39,247 nt of DNA from Proteobacteria bacterium SG_bin9 (lineage in GTDB: Bacteria; Pseudomonadota; Alphaproteobacteria; Rhizobiales; Xanthobacteraceae), in the NCBI GenBank assembly GCA_002083525.1, contig LWDM01000078.1, positions 496 through 39,742 of the forward strand, in the 5' to 3' direction. The position numbers and the translations under genes are program-made. The notes under the pieces were generated by a model, which saw nothing but the letters and a program-made list of their open reading frames with translations, did not search any database and was not told the origin of the DNA. Shown here one piece after another: positions 7,862 through 15,006 of this stretch; the stretch's first letter is position 1; every line of letters begins with the position of its first letter.

Positions 7862-8173
7862 TCAGGTCTTGAACTCGGACAGGAGCTGCGCCCAGAGCAG
7901 GGCGTACAGCACCAGCCCACCGACGCCGAAGATTGCCGCGACCCAAGTGGACTTGCGCGGGATGGCCAGCACAAACGCAGGCATCATGAAGAACAGGAAG
8001 ATGCCTGTCAGCGGCACCTGTGCGATCCACTGGAAGCCCGTGCCGTCACCCGCCGGCAGCCGTGAGATATAATAGAATGTGTAGATCCAGAATGCCGTGC
8101 CGGCGGTGGCGCAGGTGAGCGCAACGCGCCGATACCACTGGGCTTGATAGGAAATTTGCGTTTGATCGGACAT
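7862..8173 (-). CDS. Small inner-membrane protein, unknown function
   Basis: A 103-residue protein with three likely membrane helices: roughly residues 18-36 (ALTCATAGTAFWIYTFYY), 46-65 (QVPLTGIFLFFMMPAFVLAI) and 70-93 (WVAAIFGVGGLVLYALLWAQ). A basic/polar N-terminus precedes the first helix. The ATG at 8173 is preferred over a TTG at 8209, though neither has a strong ribosome site. The gene ends 13 bp after, and faces, the merR stop. I do not recognise a named family. It is divergent from the next small membrane protein gene, 49 bp away, so they may share a promoter region. Confidence 0.6.
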   Translation of the reverse strand: MSDQTQISYQAQWYRRVALTCATAGTAFWIYTFYYISRLPAGDGTGFQWIAQVPLTGIFLFFMMPAFVLAIPRKSTWVAAIFGVGGLVLYALLWAQLLSEFKT

Positions 8174-8222
8174 GGAGCGTTGGTCGCGGCAGGGCTGCGG
8201 GGCGTTCAACCCAGGAGCAACA

Positions 8223-8660
8223 ATGGCCGCGTTGCCATCTTCACCCTTGGCCGGTGCCGTATGCGGGGCGGGTTTCGGATTGGTACTCGCTTTCTTTGCC
8301 GCGGTCGCAACCGGAGCGGGTCATGGAACCTTCGTGCCGCTCTATGTGACGTCCGCGCCGCTGTCCGCTCTCGGCTTCGGGTGGGGCCTCGCGGCCGCGC
8401 CGCCGCTCTGGGCCTTGCTGGGTTCGATGGTGTTTCAGACGCGCAACCCGAGTGCACTCCGGATGGGAGTGGCTCTTCTCGTCGCGCACTATCTTTCGGC
8501 CGTGGCGGTGCTGCTCACGGTCAGCAGCGGCGACGAGTTTCGTCACCTGACGCATGCTCTGAAGATTGCACCTGAGGTATCGGCTCTTTGGGCAGCGATC
8601 TACGTGGCGGTACAGGTTGCGATTTGGCGACGCGTGCGAGGGGTATGGGAAGCGAACTGA
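8223..8660 (+). CDS. Small inner-membrane protein, unknown function
   Basis: A 145-residue protein that is almost entirely hydrophobic, with about four membrane helices: near residues 9-30, 40-68, 80-99 and 118-138. The start at 8223 is supported by AGGAG at 8213-8217; the upstream ATG at 8172 would overlap the divergent gene. No catalytic or binding motif is visible, and I do not recognise the family. The gene stops 33 bp before the end of the opposing caspase-like gene. Confidence 0.65.
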   Translation: MAALPSSPLAGAVCGAGFGLVLAFFAAVATGAGHGTFVPLYVTSAPLSALGFGWGLAAAPPLWALLGSMVFQTRNPSALRMGVALLVAHYLSAVAVLLTVSSGDEFRHLTHALKIAPEVSALWAAIYVAVQVAIWRRVRGVWEAN

Positions 8661-8693
8661 GGCCTTGCGCAAAACGTCAGAGGATTAGAGGCG

Positions 8694-10679
8694 CTAATTG
8701 CAAACCAGCTGCCCGCTCGGCGAAAAAAGGCCTGGTCCCATTCCCGTAGAGCCGGCGACAATTCGACAATTTTTCGGAACTGCTTGGCAACCGTCCCTGG
8801 TGCAATGGATTTGCCCGGCTGGTGCGGGTTTGGCCGACTCAGCTGCCTTCGGCTTTGCAGCTGGTGGAGCTTCATCCCGCTTCGCGACCGGCGGGGGCGG
8901 CTTCTTCTTCGGCTCAACGCGTTCGCAGGTGTTGTTGTCGCCGACCTCGAAGCCGGCCTTGCAGACGATCTCAACGCATTTTTCGCCTTCGGCGCGATAG
9001 CCATGGTTGCAGACCAGCGGGCACACGCGGGAGGTCTTGCCGCGAACCGCGTCGAGTGAGTCGAGGCTTGCCGTTTTCACATCGAGTTTCGAGCCGGCAC
9101 GCTTGTTGAACTGGTCGAGCGAGCGCTGCGCGGCATTGCCCCAATCGTCGTTAAGGGAAGCCGTGTAGCAGCCAACGCGACGCAATTCCGTTTGAAGCTG
9201 CCGGTTGATCGACTCGGCTTTGGGGGCGGGCGAGGCGGGCGGCGTCAGCGCGGCAACTTGCGTTTCCTTCTGAGCCTTGTCCGCGGCTGCCTTTTCAGCA
9301 GCGGCTTTTTCGGCAGCTGCCTTGTCTGCGGTGGCTTTGTCTGCCGCGGCCTTTGCCGCCTCAAGCTTCTCGGCGGCCGCTTTTTCGGCAACGGCCTTAT
9401 CGGCCGCGGCCTTGTCTGCCGCAGCCTTCGCAGCAGCGGCTTTCTCAGCGGCCGCTTTTTCAGCCGCGGCCCGTGCCGCTGCAGCCCTCTCTTCGTCCTG
9501 CCGGGCTTTCTCTGCTGCGCGGCGTTCCTGCTCGGCGATCCTGGCCTGCGCCTCCGTTTTCGCCTTTTCGGCCGCGGCGACCTTCAGTTCCTCGTCGCGT
9601 TTGACCTTCTCGGCGGCGATGCGCGCGGCTTCAGCAGCCTTGGCGCGGGCGGCGGCTTCGTCCTGTTCTTTCTTCGCAGCCTGTTCGCTGGCGAGGCGTG
9701 CTTTGTCTTCCTCGGCCCTGCGCGCCTTTTCCGTCGCCTCGATGCGCGCGGCCTCTGCCAACAACTTGCGGCGCTGCGCGACGGCCAGATCATAGAAGAA
9801 GCCGGAGGGATTGTTGCGAGTGAACGAGTCCCAGGCCTCGATGCTGCCGGCGCGCTCGGCAAACTCGTAGTCGCGGCGAACGCCGTCAAGGATGTTCGCG
9901 GCGGGTGTCTGCTGGGGTGGCGCCGGGACCAGCGACACGTCATTACCGCCGAGCGAGCCATAAACGAACGGCTCCTGCCTGTTCAGCGTCACCTTCATCA
10001 CGTCGTCGCGGATGAAGCCGAAGGCCTTGCGCAGGTCGAGACCCGGGGTGGCGATGTACTTGACCAGTGCTGCAGTGAACGGGCTGTTCTTGCTGTCGCC
10101 ATCGGAGGCAGTTGAACCAGCCTTTGCAGCAAATGCGATGAGCGTGTTCGGGCTGTTGGGTTCAACTCTGCCCAACCCGCGACCAATAGCGCGGGTGCTG
10201 GTCGTGCGCTTCATCGTCTTCGCGAACGGATTATCCCGGCACGCATCCAAAATGACGAGCCGCAACTTCTTCGCCGGTTCGATGCTGACCAACAGGCGGT
10301 CAAGCGCGATCGCTTCATCGTAAACGTCGATATCGCGTTCGAGGACGGCATCCACCGGGATGACGTAGTTCGTGCCATCCACCTCGATGCCGTGCCCCGC
10401 GTAGTAGACGACGGCAATATCCGCATCGCGCGTTTTGTCGTTGAAGTCGCGAAGCAGGCGCCGCGTCTCGTTGTATTTTACGTCGCGCTTCGCCTCGATC
10501 ACATCGAAACCAGCGTTCCTGAACGTCGCGGCGATAGCGTCGGCGTCATTGGCAGGATTTGCCAGTCGCGCAACGTGTTCGTAGCTCGAATTGCCAATCA
10601 CGAGGGCCACGCGCCGTTCGGCCGATGCAGGCGCGACCGTCGCAACAAAAAGAAATGCGAGAGCAAACAGTTTGCGCAA
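8694..10679 (-). CDS. Exported caspase-family (peptidase C14) protein with Ala-rich rod and C-terminal Cys-rich region
   Basis: A 661-residue protein. Residues 1-20 form a signal peptide. Residues 22-255 are a caspase p20-like domain: VALVIGNSSYEHVARLANPANDA, the catalytic His96 in YYAGHG and the nucleophile Cys147 in LDACRDNPF. A helical linker follows, then from about 305 to 475 a long Ala/Lys/Glu/Asp rod built from units such as KAAADKAAAEKAAAE, resembling TolA domain II. Residues about 485-545 (INRQLQTELRRVGCYTASLNDDWGNAAQRSLDQFN, in parts) resemble a peptidoglycan-binding fold; then come paired cysteines (VCPLVCNHGY, IVCKAGFEV, NTCERV) and a Pro/Lys-rich tail. It starts with TTG, with AGGG upstream. 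The export signal suggests a periplasmic site. Substrate unknown; in this family many members act in stress or proteolytic signalling. Confidence 0.88.
   Translation of the reverse strand: MRKLFALAFLFVATVAPASAERRVALVIGNSSYEHVARLANPANDADAIAATFRNAGFDVIEAKRDVKYNETRRLLRDFNDKTRDADIAVVYYAGHGIEVDGTNYVIPVDAVLERDIDVYDEAIALDRLLVSIEPAKKLRLVILDACRDNPFAKTMKRTTSTRAIGRGLGRVEPNSPNTLIAFAAKAGSTASDGDSKNSPFTAALVKYIATPGLDLRKAFGFIRDDVMKVTLNRQEPFVYGSLGGNDVSLVPAPPQQTPAANILDGVRRDYEFAERAGSIEAWDSFTRNNPSGFFYDLAVAQRRKLLAEAARIEATEKARRAEEDKARLASEQAAKKEQDEAAARAKAAEAARIAAEKVKRDEELKVAAAEKAKTEAQARIAEQERRAAEKARQDEERAAAARAAAEKAAAEKAAAAKAAADKAAADKAVAEKAAAEKLEAAKAAADKATADKAAAEKAAAEKAAADKAQKETQVAALTPPASPAPKAESINRQLQTELRRVGCYTASLNDDWGNAAQRSLDQFNKRAGSKLDVKTASLDSLDAVRGKTSRVCPLVCNHGYRAEGEKCVEIVCKAGFEVGDNNTCERVEPKKKPPPPVAKRDEAPPAAKPKAAESAKPAPAGQIHCTRDGCQAVPKNCRIVAGSTGMGPGLFSPSGQLVCN
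9277..9480 (-). repeat. Low-complexity codon repeat encoding the Ala/Lys rod
   Basis: The DNA repeats near-identical 15-21 base units such as GCCGCGGCCTTGTC and GCAGCGGCTTTTTC, encoding KAAADKA / EKAAAEKA on the minus strand. The repeats cause long spurious reading frames on the plus strand. Unit number could vary between strains by slippage or recombination. Confidence 0.75.
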
Positions 10680-10807
10680 GAAAAAGCCCTAGCCGAAATT
10701 CCGGCAATCATAGCAGTAATTTAGCTGCGGTGAAGCGGACGGGGACCTTGCGTCACATCGGAGACGGATTCGCGTGTATTTATCTGTCCGATCGTCCCTT
10801 TCCCGGC

Positions 10808-10836
10808 TTGCGGGCGAAGGCGATTTTTCCTAATCA
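10808..10836 (+). promoter_or_regulatory. Candidate sigma-70 promoter of tRNA-Pro
   Basis: TTGCGG (10808-10813) and TAATCA (10831-10836) are separated by 17 bp and lie about 20 bp before the tRNA. The match to consensus is only moderate. Confidence 0.3.
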
Positions 10837-10856
10837 ATCAACGCCGTCGAGGCAGT

Positions 10857-10934
10857 CGGAGCGTAGCGCAGCCCGGTTAGCGCACTAGTCTGGGGGACTA
10901 GGGGTCGTGGGTTCGAATCCCGCCGCTCCGACCA
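10857..10934 (+). tRNA. tRNA-Pro(GGG), CCA encoded
   Basis: A full cloverleaf can be folded. Acceptor arms are CGGAGCG and CGCTCCG, with discriminator A and an encoded CCA at 10932-10934. The D arm has GCGC stems. The anticodon arm is CTAGT, loop CTGGGGG, ACTAG, giving anticodon GGG. The T arm is GTGGG-TTCGAAT-CCCGC with one G-U pair. It decodes CCC (and possibly CCU). No repeat of the tRNA 3' end was seen elsewhere in the window, so there is no sign of an integrated element using it here. Confidence 0.95.
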
Positions 10935-10960
10935 TTTGTTCGGGTCCCACCTGACCACCG

Positions 10961-11533
10961 TCAGGACTGAGAAGCCCGAAGGATTGACCGCAAACAACTC
11001 TTAAAGAGCTCTTCGTTCTCCTTGGACAGGGGACGCAAGATGGCCCGCTCCACCAACGCGTCGCGAGGCATAACGCGATTGAGCATGGCCGCGCCCTCCG
11101 CGCCGAGAAACAACTCGTAGGCGCGCTGGTCCTCTGCCGACGGACGTCGCTCCAGCAACCGGCGCGCCACCAGGCGGTTCACCATTTCAGCGACCGTGAC
11201 ACGATCCATGAACAAATGCTCGGCCAGCATCTTCTGGCTGACACCGGGCCGCTGGTAGACCGCGATCAATGTCGCCTTCTGCCGGGGCGTTATCTGCTCG
11301 TCGGAGAATTCACGCGCGAAACGCTCCTCGGCCGCAAAGTGCGCCCGGCGCAGCAGGTGCGAGACGATATCGTGCAACACGAAGCGATCGAGGATCGCGC
11401 GCACGTCCGGCGTCAAGTCGTCAGCCGGATCATGCCTCACCTGTTGCTTTGTTCTGACCGCGGGGCGCGAGCCAGGCTTGCGTTGACGTGCAGTGGAGCG
11501 AGCGCTCCGTCGCTTGACGGGCTTTTTGGTCAT
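10961..11533 (-). CDS. MarR family transcriptional regulator
   Basis: The 190-residue protein has a long, very basic N-terminal tail (KKPVKRRSARSTARQRKPGSR) followed by a MarR winged-helix fold. Typical segments are FVLHDIVSHLLRRAHFAAEERFA, then ITPRQKATLIAVYQRPGVSQKMLAEHLFMDRVTVAEMVNRLVARRLLERRPS (in parts: the recognition helix and wing) and EDQRAYELFLGAEG. It is divergent from a Bug-type receptor gene, with a 199-bp shared upstream region that contains a candidate operator. Such pairing suggests that it controls the receptor gene and itself, probably responding to a small aromatic or organic acid, but no ligand can be read from the sequence. Confidence 0.9.
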   Translation of the reverse strand: MTKKPVKRRSARSTARQRKPGSRPAVRTKQQVRHDPADDLTPDVRAILDRFVLHDIVSHLLRRAHFAAEERFAREFSDEQITPRQKATLIAVYQRPGVSQKMLAEHLFMDRVTVAEMVNRLVARRLLERRPSAEDQRAYELFLGAEGAAMLNRVMPRDALVERAILRPLSKENEELFKSCLRSILRASQS

Positions 11534-11650
11534 ACCGGCCTATCGCGGATTCGTAATCAGTGCGCCTACACGTCGGCCCAATGCGGGGCGGCTCATCGAC
11601 ATGCTCTCTACCACCGAGAACAAAGGCTCGCCAAGCTCAGATGCGGTTCC

Positions 11651-11698
11651 TTGACAGCAGGAGAGGTGACCTCTAGCTTTTGAAATACGTCGTATACG
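11651..11698 (+). promoter_or_regulatory. Candidate promoter and MarR-type operator of the Bug receptor gene
   Basis: TTGACA (11651-11656) and TAGCTT (11674-11679) are spaced by 17 bp. Just downstream lies a symmetrical element: ATACG-T-CGTAT (11685-11695) overlapping the 8-bp palindrome CGTATACG (11691-11698). This places an inverted repeat over the expected transcription start, a usual position for a MarR repressor site. The assignment to the divergent MarR protein is inference. Confidence 0.4.
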
Positions 11699-11732
11699 TT
11701 CTAATTGATGAAGCCGTTTTATTGGAGAGGTC

Positions 11733-12704
11733 ATGTCCAGTACGCGCCGTCACTTTCTGCAAGGCATCGCCGCATCGACCGCACTGTTGTCCAGCGGTGC
11801 GTGGGCGAGGCCATCGCTTGCCCGCATCGTCGTTGGCTTTGCTGCCGGTGGGACGCTCGACGTGATCGCGCGGCGCATCGCCGACCAGCTTGGCGGCAAC
11901 TACGCAGACTCGGTGATTGTCGAGGGGCGGACCGGCGCCGGCGGCCGCATCGCCATCGATACGACCAAGGTCGCCAATCCGGACGGCACCACCATCGTCT
12001 TGTCGCCATCGTCGCCGATCGTGATTTTCCCGCACGTCTACAAGAAGCTGAGCTACGATCCGCAGACCGATCTGATTCCGATCACTCCGGTGTGCTCGAA
12101 TGCGCAGACGTTCGTGGTGGGGCCGGGCGTCCCCGATCAGGTCAAGACGCTGAAGGACTTCATCGAGTGGGCGAAAGCAAACAAGACAGTCTATGCAACA
12201 CCCGCCGCCGGTTCGATCATGCATTTCCAGGGCACCGTGTTCGCACAGCAGGCCGGACTTGAGATGACCCACGTTCCCTATCGCGGGATGGCGGCGATCT
12301 TGCCCGATCTGCTGTCGGGCGCGGTTGCGACGTCGATGGCGGTGACCGGCGACATTCGTCAGCATGTGGAATCAGGCAAGCTTCGCGCGCTTGCGGTAAC
12401 GAGTGCGCAGCGATCGAGATTCTTGCCGAACGTGCCGACCTTTGCCGAACTCGGCTTCGACAAAGTCACCGGCGTTGACTGGTATGGCCTGTTCGCGCCC
12501 GCGAAGACCCCGCAGGCAGTGATCGACAGTCTGCAGCAACAGGTTCATACCGCCATGAAGGCGAAGCCAATCACCGAGTTTCTCGAGCAGATGGGCTTTG
12601 ACAGCTACACACTGGAATCGGCGCAGCTTGCCAGCCGTATTCGCGAGGAGACGGCGCGCTGGGCACCGATCGTGAAGCAGTCGGGATTTGAACTGGACAA
12701 TTGA
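11733..12704 (+). CDS. Bug/TctC-family tripartite tricarboxylate transporter substrate-binding protein
   Basis: A second periplasmic Bug-type receptor (323 residues). It has a twin-arginine signal (STRRHFLQGIAAS) ending near GAWA. Family segments are ARIVVGFAAGGTLDVIARRIADQLGG, then VEGRTGAGGRIAID, NPDGTTIVLS, YATPAAGSIMHFQG and the C-terminal GLFAPAKTPQAVIDSLQQQV. A good ribosome site GGAGAGG (11724-11730) fixes the ATG at 11733. There are no TTT membrane components beside it. Its divergent MarR neighbour and the symmetrical element between them suggest ligand-dependent control. Bug receptors of this kind bind small carboxylates, nicotinate, aromatic acids or amino acids; the ligand is not predictable here. 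Confidence 0.92.
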   Translation: MSSTRRHFLQGIAASTALLSSGAWARPSLARIVVGFAAGGTLDVIARRIADQLGGNYADSVIVEGRTGAGGRIAIDTTKVANPDGTTIVLSPSSPIVIFPHVYKKLSYDPQTDLIPITPVCSNAQTFVVGPGVPDQVKTLKDFIEWAKANKTVYATPAAGSIMHFQGTVFAQQAGLEMTHVPYRGMAAILPDLLSGAVATSMAVTGDIRQHVESGKLRALAVTSAQRSRFLPNVPTFAELGFDKVTGVDWYGLFAPAKTPQAVIDSLQQQVHTAMKAKPITEFLEQMGFDSYTLESAQLASRIREETARWAPIVKQSGFELDN

Positions 12705-12714
12705 TCGCAGTGAA

Positions 12715-12738
12715 CGGCGCGAGCTTTCGCCCGCGCCG
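12715..12738. terminator. Weak hairpin between convergent genes
   Basis: Arms CGGCGCG and CGCGCCG with a 10-base loop lie 11 bp after the receptor gene stop and 12 bp before the stop of the opposing propeller gene. There is no T run, so termination is only a suggestion. Confidence 0.3.
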
Positions 12739-12749
12739 CGCTGACTGTT

Positions 12750-13394
12750 CTACTTCGATGCCGCACGCTTCGGGCGGCGGATGGCGCGGACCTTGCCGCT
12801 GTTGCCGCCGCCGGCAAAGAGGCGATCGCCGCCGTCGGACTCGAGGCCCGAGACACCGGTGCCCGCCGGCATCTTCAAAAGCTCCAGAACCTCGCCGGTC
12901 TTCGGATCGATGCGGCGCACGTCGCTCTCTTCGCCCTCCCACGTGCCGTGCCATAGTTCGCCATCGACCCAGGTAACCCCGGTGACCATGCGCTTCGACT
13001 CGATGGTGCGGATCACAGCGCCGGTCTCGGGATCGAGCTGATGGATCTTGCGATCGCGATGCTGGCCGATCCAGAGCGAGCCTTCGGCCCAGGCAAGACC
13101 CGAGTTGGCGCCGGCCGGCGTCGGGATCGTCTTGATGACGCGGCCCGTCTTTGGATCGATCTTTTGAATGCGATCCTCGGCGATCTGATAAAGATACGTT
13201 CCGTCGAATGCGGTGCCGGCATGCGCGGCGACATCGATCGCACGCTGCATCTTGCCGGTCTCAGGATCGAGCGCGTTGAGCTTGTCGCCGGTGGCGAACC
13301 ACACGCTCGCGCCGTCGAACGTCAGGCCGTGCACCTGATCGATGCCATGGAAGGGGCCGTATTCGCGGATGATTTCTGCTGCTGATGACTTCAT
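12750..13394 (-). CDS. Beta-propeller protein (YVTN/glutamine-cyclotransferase-like repeats)
   Basis: A 214-residue protein without a signal peptide, built of about five 40-residue repeats. Four carry a clear hairpin: LDPETGKMQRAID, IDPKTGRVIKTIP, LDPETGAVIRTIE and IDPKTGEVLELLK, each preceded by a Trp- or Tyr-bearing strand such as ASVWFATGDK, GSLWIGQHRD, GELWHGTWEG. This is the layout of small propellers related to glutamine cyclotransferase and PQQ/YVTN repeat proteins. No catalytic residues can be assigned. AAGGAA upstream supports the ATG. The gene lies 39 bp downstream of the double winged-helix regulator gene on the same strand, so they are likely one transcript. A sensor or scaffold role is possible but is inference. 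Confidence 0.75.
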   Translation of the reverse strand: MKSSAAEIIREYGPFHGIDQVHGLTFDGASVWFATGDKLNALDPETGKMQRAIDVAAHAGTAFDGTYLYQIAEDRIQKIDPKTGRVIKTIPTPAGANSGLAWAEGSLWIGQHRDRKIHQLDPETGAVIRTIESKRMVTGVTWVDGELWHGTWEGEESDVRRIDPKTGEVLELLKMPAGTGVSGLESDGGDRLFAGGGNSGKVRAIRRPKRAASK

Positions 13395-13433
13395 GACGGG
13401 AATTCCTTTTGGTCAGTTTGCGATGACCAAGTG

Positions 13434-14654
13434 CTAACTGGTGGGCAGCGGGCCCGGGAGTAACAAGGTTGTCGGGAACCCCGGCACCGGCGGCGTCATC
13501 CAACGGCGCGCGCGTCCGCGTCCGATCCCCCGCACCTTGCCTGCGGACGACAGCGTATCGAGCGCGCGCTGAATGGTGCGCGGACTGGTGCCGAGCGCGA
13601 TCGACAGCGCCGAGCTCGACCATGACTCGCCGTCGGCAAGAAAGGCGAGCACCTCGCCATGCGATTCGTCGACAGGCGGCGCCAGAACGACAACATCGCG
13701 ATCGTGCTTCGGTATCAGCGCGAAGCCTTGCTTCGTCGCGCTAATCTCGGCGAACGGCTTCAGTTCAGTGCGCAGGCGTCCGATCTCGACCCGCAGCCGC
13801 GCGCGATGGGATTCGTCGGCATGTTTTGCGCGGAATGCGCGTGCGAGCAGTACGTCGCGAGACACATCGTTTGGCCAAGCTTCAGCAAGTGTCCGCGCCA
13901 GCGCCAGCAGCACCGGGCGCGTGGTCAGCGAAATGGTGGTCTTGGCGTCGCGCACCACATGCCGGCACGCATCGACGACCAGAGCCTTCGATGCCAGTAA
14001 TGCCTCGACATCTTCGAGTAGCAACACGCGTTCCTCACCGCGCGAGATCAAACGCGCCGCGGGCTCCTTGAGGACGAGCGCCGCGCTTTCGACTTCGGCG
14101 GTGAGTGACGGAAGATCGGCAATGCCAGCCGCGCGTTTGGCGCGGGCGAGGGCCGTGCGGGCGTCTTGTGTGCGGAGTCGCCGGATCGCGATGCCTGCGA
14201 CCACAAGTTCGTGCGCGGCCTTCAGCATGGGTGGCAGCGGAGTCGGATCGAACCCGACGAGCGTCTGTTCCGCCTCGTCGAGCTTCCCGATTAACACCAG
14301 CAGGCGGGCCTTCAGATTGCGCGCGTGTGCGGCGTTGGCGTGATCGCCGTGGCTTTCAAGCGTGGCGCGGGCGGAGGTCAGCGCCTTGGTCGGCCAGGTC
14401 AGGTCGCGAGAGACAAGCGCGATCTCGGCCTCGGCGACGATGCAACGTGCGCGGGCGAGCGTCTCCTTCGGGCTGAAAGCCTTGATGGCGCGCTTGAGCA
14501 GTGCCTTCGCCCGATCGAGGTCGCCGAGCTGGGCCATGGCGATGCCGCGCAACGCCAGCGCCGGGGCGTCGTCACGCAGCGCCACCCGCTTCAGCGCGCC
14601 GAGCGCATCGCCGACAGCCAGCGCCCGTGCAGCCGCCGTAATCAGCGAGTCCAT
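13434..14654 (-). CDS. Putative transcriptional regulator with TPR-like N-terminus and two winged-helix domains
   Basis: A 406-residue protein. Residues 1-200 are Ala/Leu/Arg-rich helical pairs in the style of TPRs (ALALRGIAMAQLGDLDRAKALLKRAI is one unit, in parts). Residues about 240-315 look like an OmpR/PhoB-type winged helix (RPVLLALARTLAEAWPNDVS, then RLRVEIGRLRTELKPFAEISATKQGFALIP, in parts). Residues about 330-385 form a second helix-turn-helix: GEVLAFLADG, SSSALSIALGTSPRTIQRAL and a basic wing GIGRGRARRW. No signal peptide or membrane segment is present, so it is cytoplasmic. A weak GGGA precedes the ATG. It is the first gene of a two-gene operon with the beta-propeller gene. Its closest named relatives are helix-turn-helix proteins of unknown targets. 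Confidence 0.75.
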   Translation of the reverse strand: MDSLITAAARALAVGDALGALKRVALRDDAPALALRGIAMAQLGDLDRAKALLKRAIKAFSPKETLARARCIVAEAEIALVSRDLTWPTKALTSARATLESHGDHANAAHARNLKARLLVLIGKLDEAEQTLVGFDPTPLPPMLKAAHELVVAGIAIRRLRTQDARTALARAKRAAGIADLPSLTAEVESAALVLKEPAARLISRGEERVLLLEDVEALLASKALVVDACRHVVRDAKTTISLTTRPVLLALARTLAEAWPNDVSRDVLLARAFRAKHADESHRARLRVEIGRLRTELKPFAEISATKQGFALIPKHDRDVVVLAPPVDESHGEVLAFLADGESWSSSALSIALGTSPRTIQRALDTLSSAGKVRGIGRGRARRWMTPPVPGFPTTLLLPGPLPTS

Positions 14655-14714
14655 CGAAATCCCGTCACACTTGTTGCTCCGGCCGATCCGGATACCGGTC
14701 CTAGTCTATCTCGC

Positions 14715-14739
14715 ACCGGGCATCCAGCCGGATGCCGGT
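14715..14739 (+). promoter_or_regulatory. Hairpin just before the 82-residue gene
   Basis: Arms ACCGGGCATCC and GGATGCCGGT pair around AGCC with one bulged G. The hairpin ends a few bases before the purine-rich ribosome site (14745-14751). It lies in the divergent region shared with the double winged-helix regulator and could be an operator or leader structure. Confidence 0.35.
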
Positions 14740-14757
14740 TCCAAGCGGGAGTGTGAG

Positions 14758-15006
14758 ATGACTGGTGAACAGAGTCTGACGGATCTGTTGCGCTTCGGCG
14801 CTGCGCCGACCTTCGCGGTCATGGCGCTGGTTTCAGTTGCCTCAGGCGGGCCGCTGGACGCTGTCTGCGGATCGGGATCGCTGCTGACCGGCATGGGCGC
14901 GATGTACATGCTGATGAGCGTGTTCCATGCCGGGCCGTGGTTGCAGCTTATTGCCGGCTGGCGCGGGCCAGCCGGTTGTCGTGAGCGGATCAGACGCGTT
15001 CGATGA
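14758..15006 (+). CDS. Small membrane protein, 82 residues, unknown function
   Basis: The product begins MTGEQSLTDLLRFGAAPTF and has two likely membrane helices (about residues 14-30, and 43-60 in GMGAMYMLMSVFHAGPWLQLI), then a short basic tail (GCRERIRRVR). The start is chosen for the GCGGGAG purine tract 7-13 bases upstream; a much longer open frame upstream is an artefact of the opposite gene. I have the impression that similar small proteins with an APTFAxMA segment and an FHxxPWL motif occur in rhizobial relatives, but their role is unknown. Its last 17 bases overlap the end of the convergent thiolase gene. Confidence 0.6.
   Translation: MTGEQSLTDLLRFGAAPTFAVMALVSVASGGPLDAVCGSGSLLTGMGAMYMLMSVFHAGPWLQLIAGWRGPAGCRERIRRVR

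Noticed and set aside
9192..10115. Long plus-strand reading frames (307 and 172 codons) opposite the caspase-like gene
   Set aside because: They are shadows of the Ala/Lys codon repeats; their products are low-complexity Ala/Ser or Arg/Gly chains without a ribosome site or family match.
10857..10934. tRNA-Pro as an integration site for a genomic island covering the downstream accessory genes
   Set aside because: No second copy of the tRNA end, no integrase and no change in base composition were seen.
1540..12704. Complete tripartite tricarboxylate transporters around the two Bug receptors
   Set aside because: No TctA or TctB membrane component genes are adjacent to either receptor, so both are recorded as orphan receptors.
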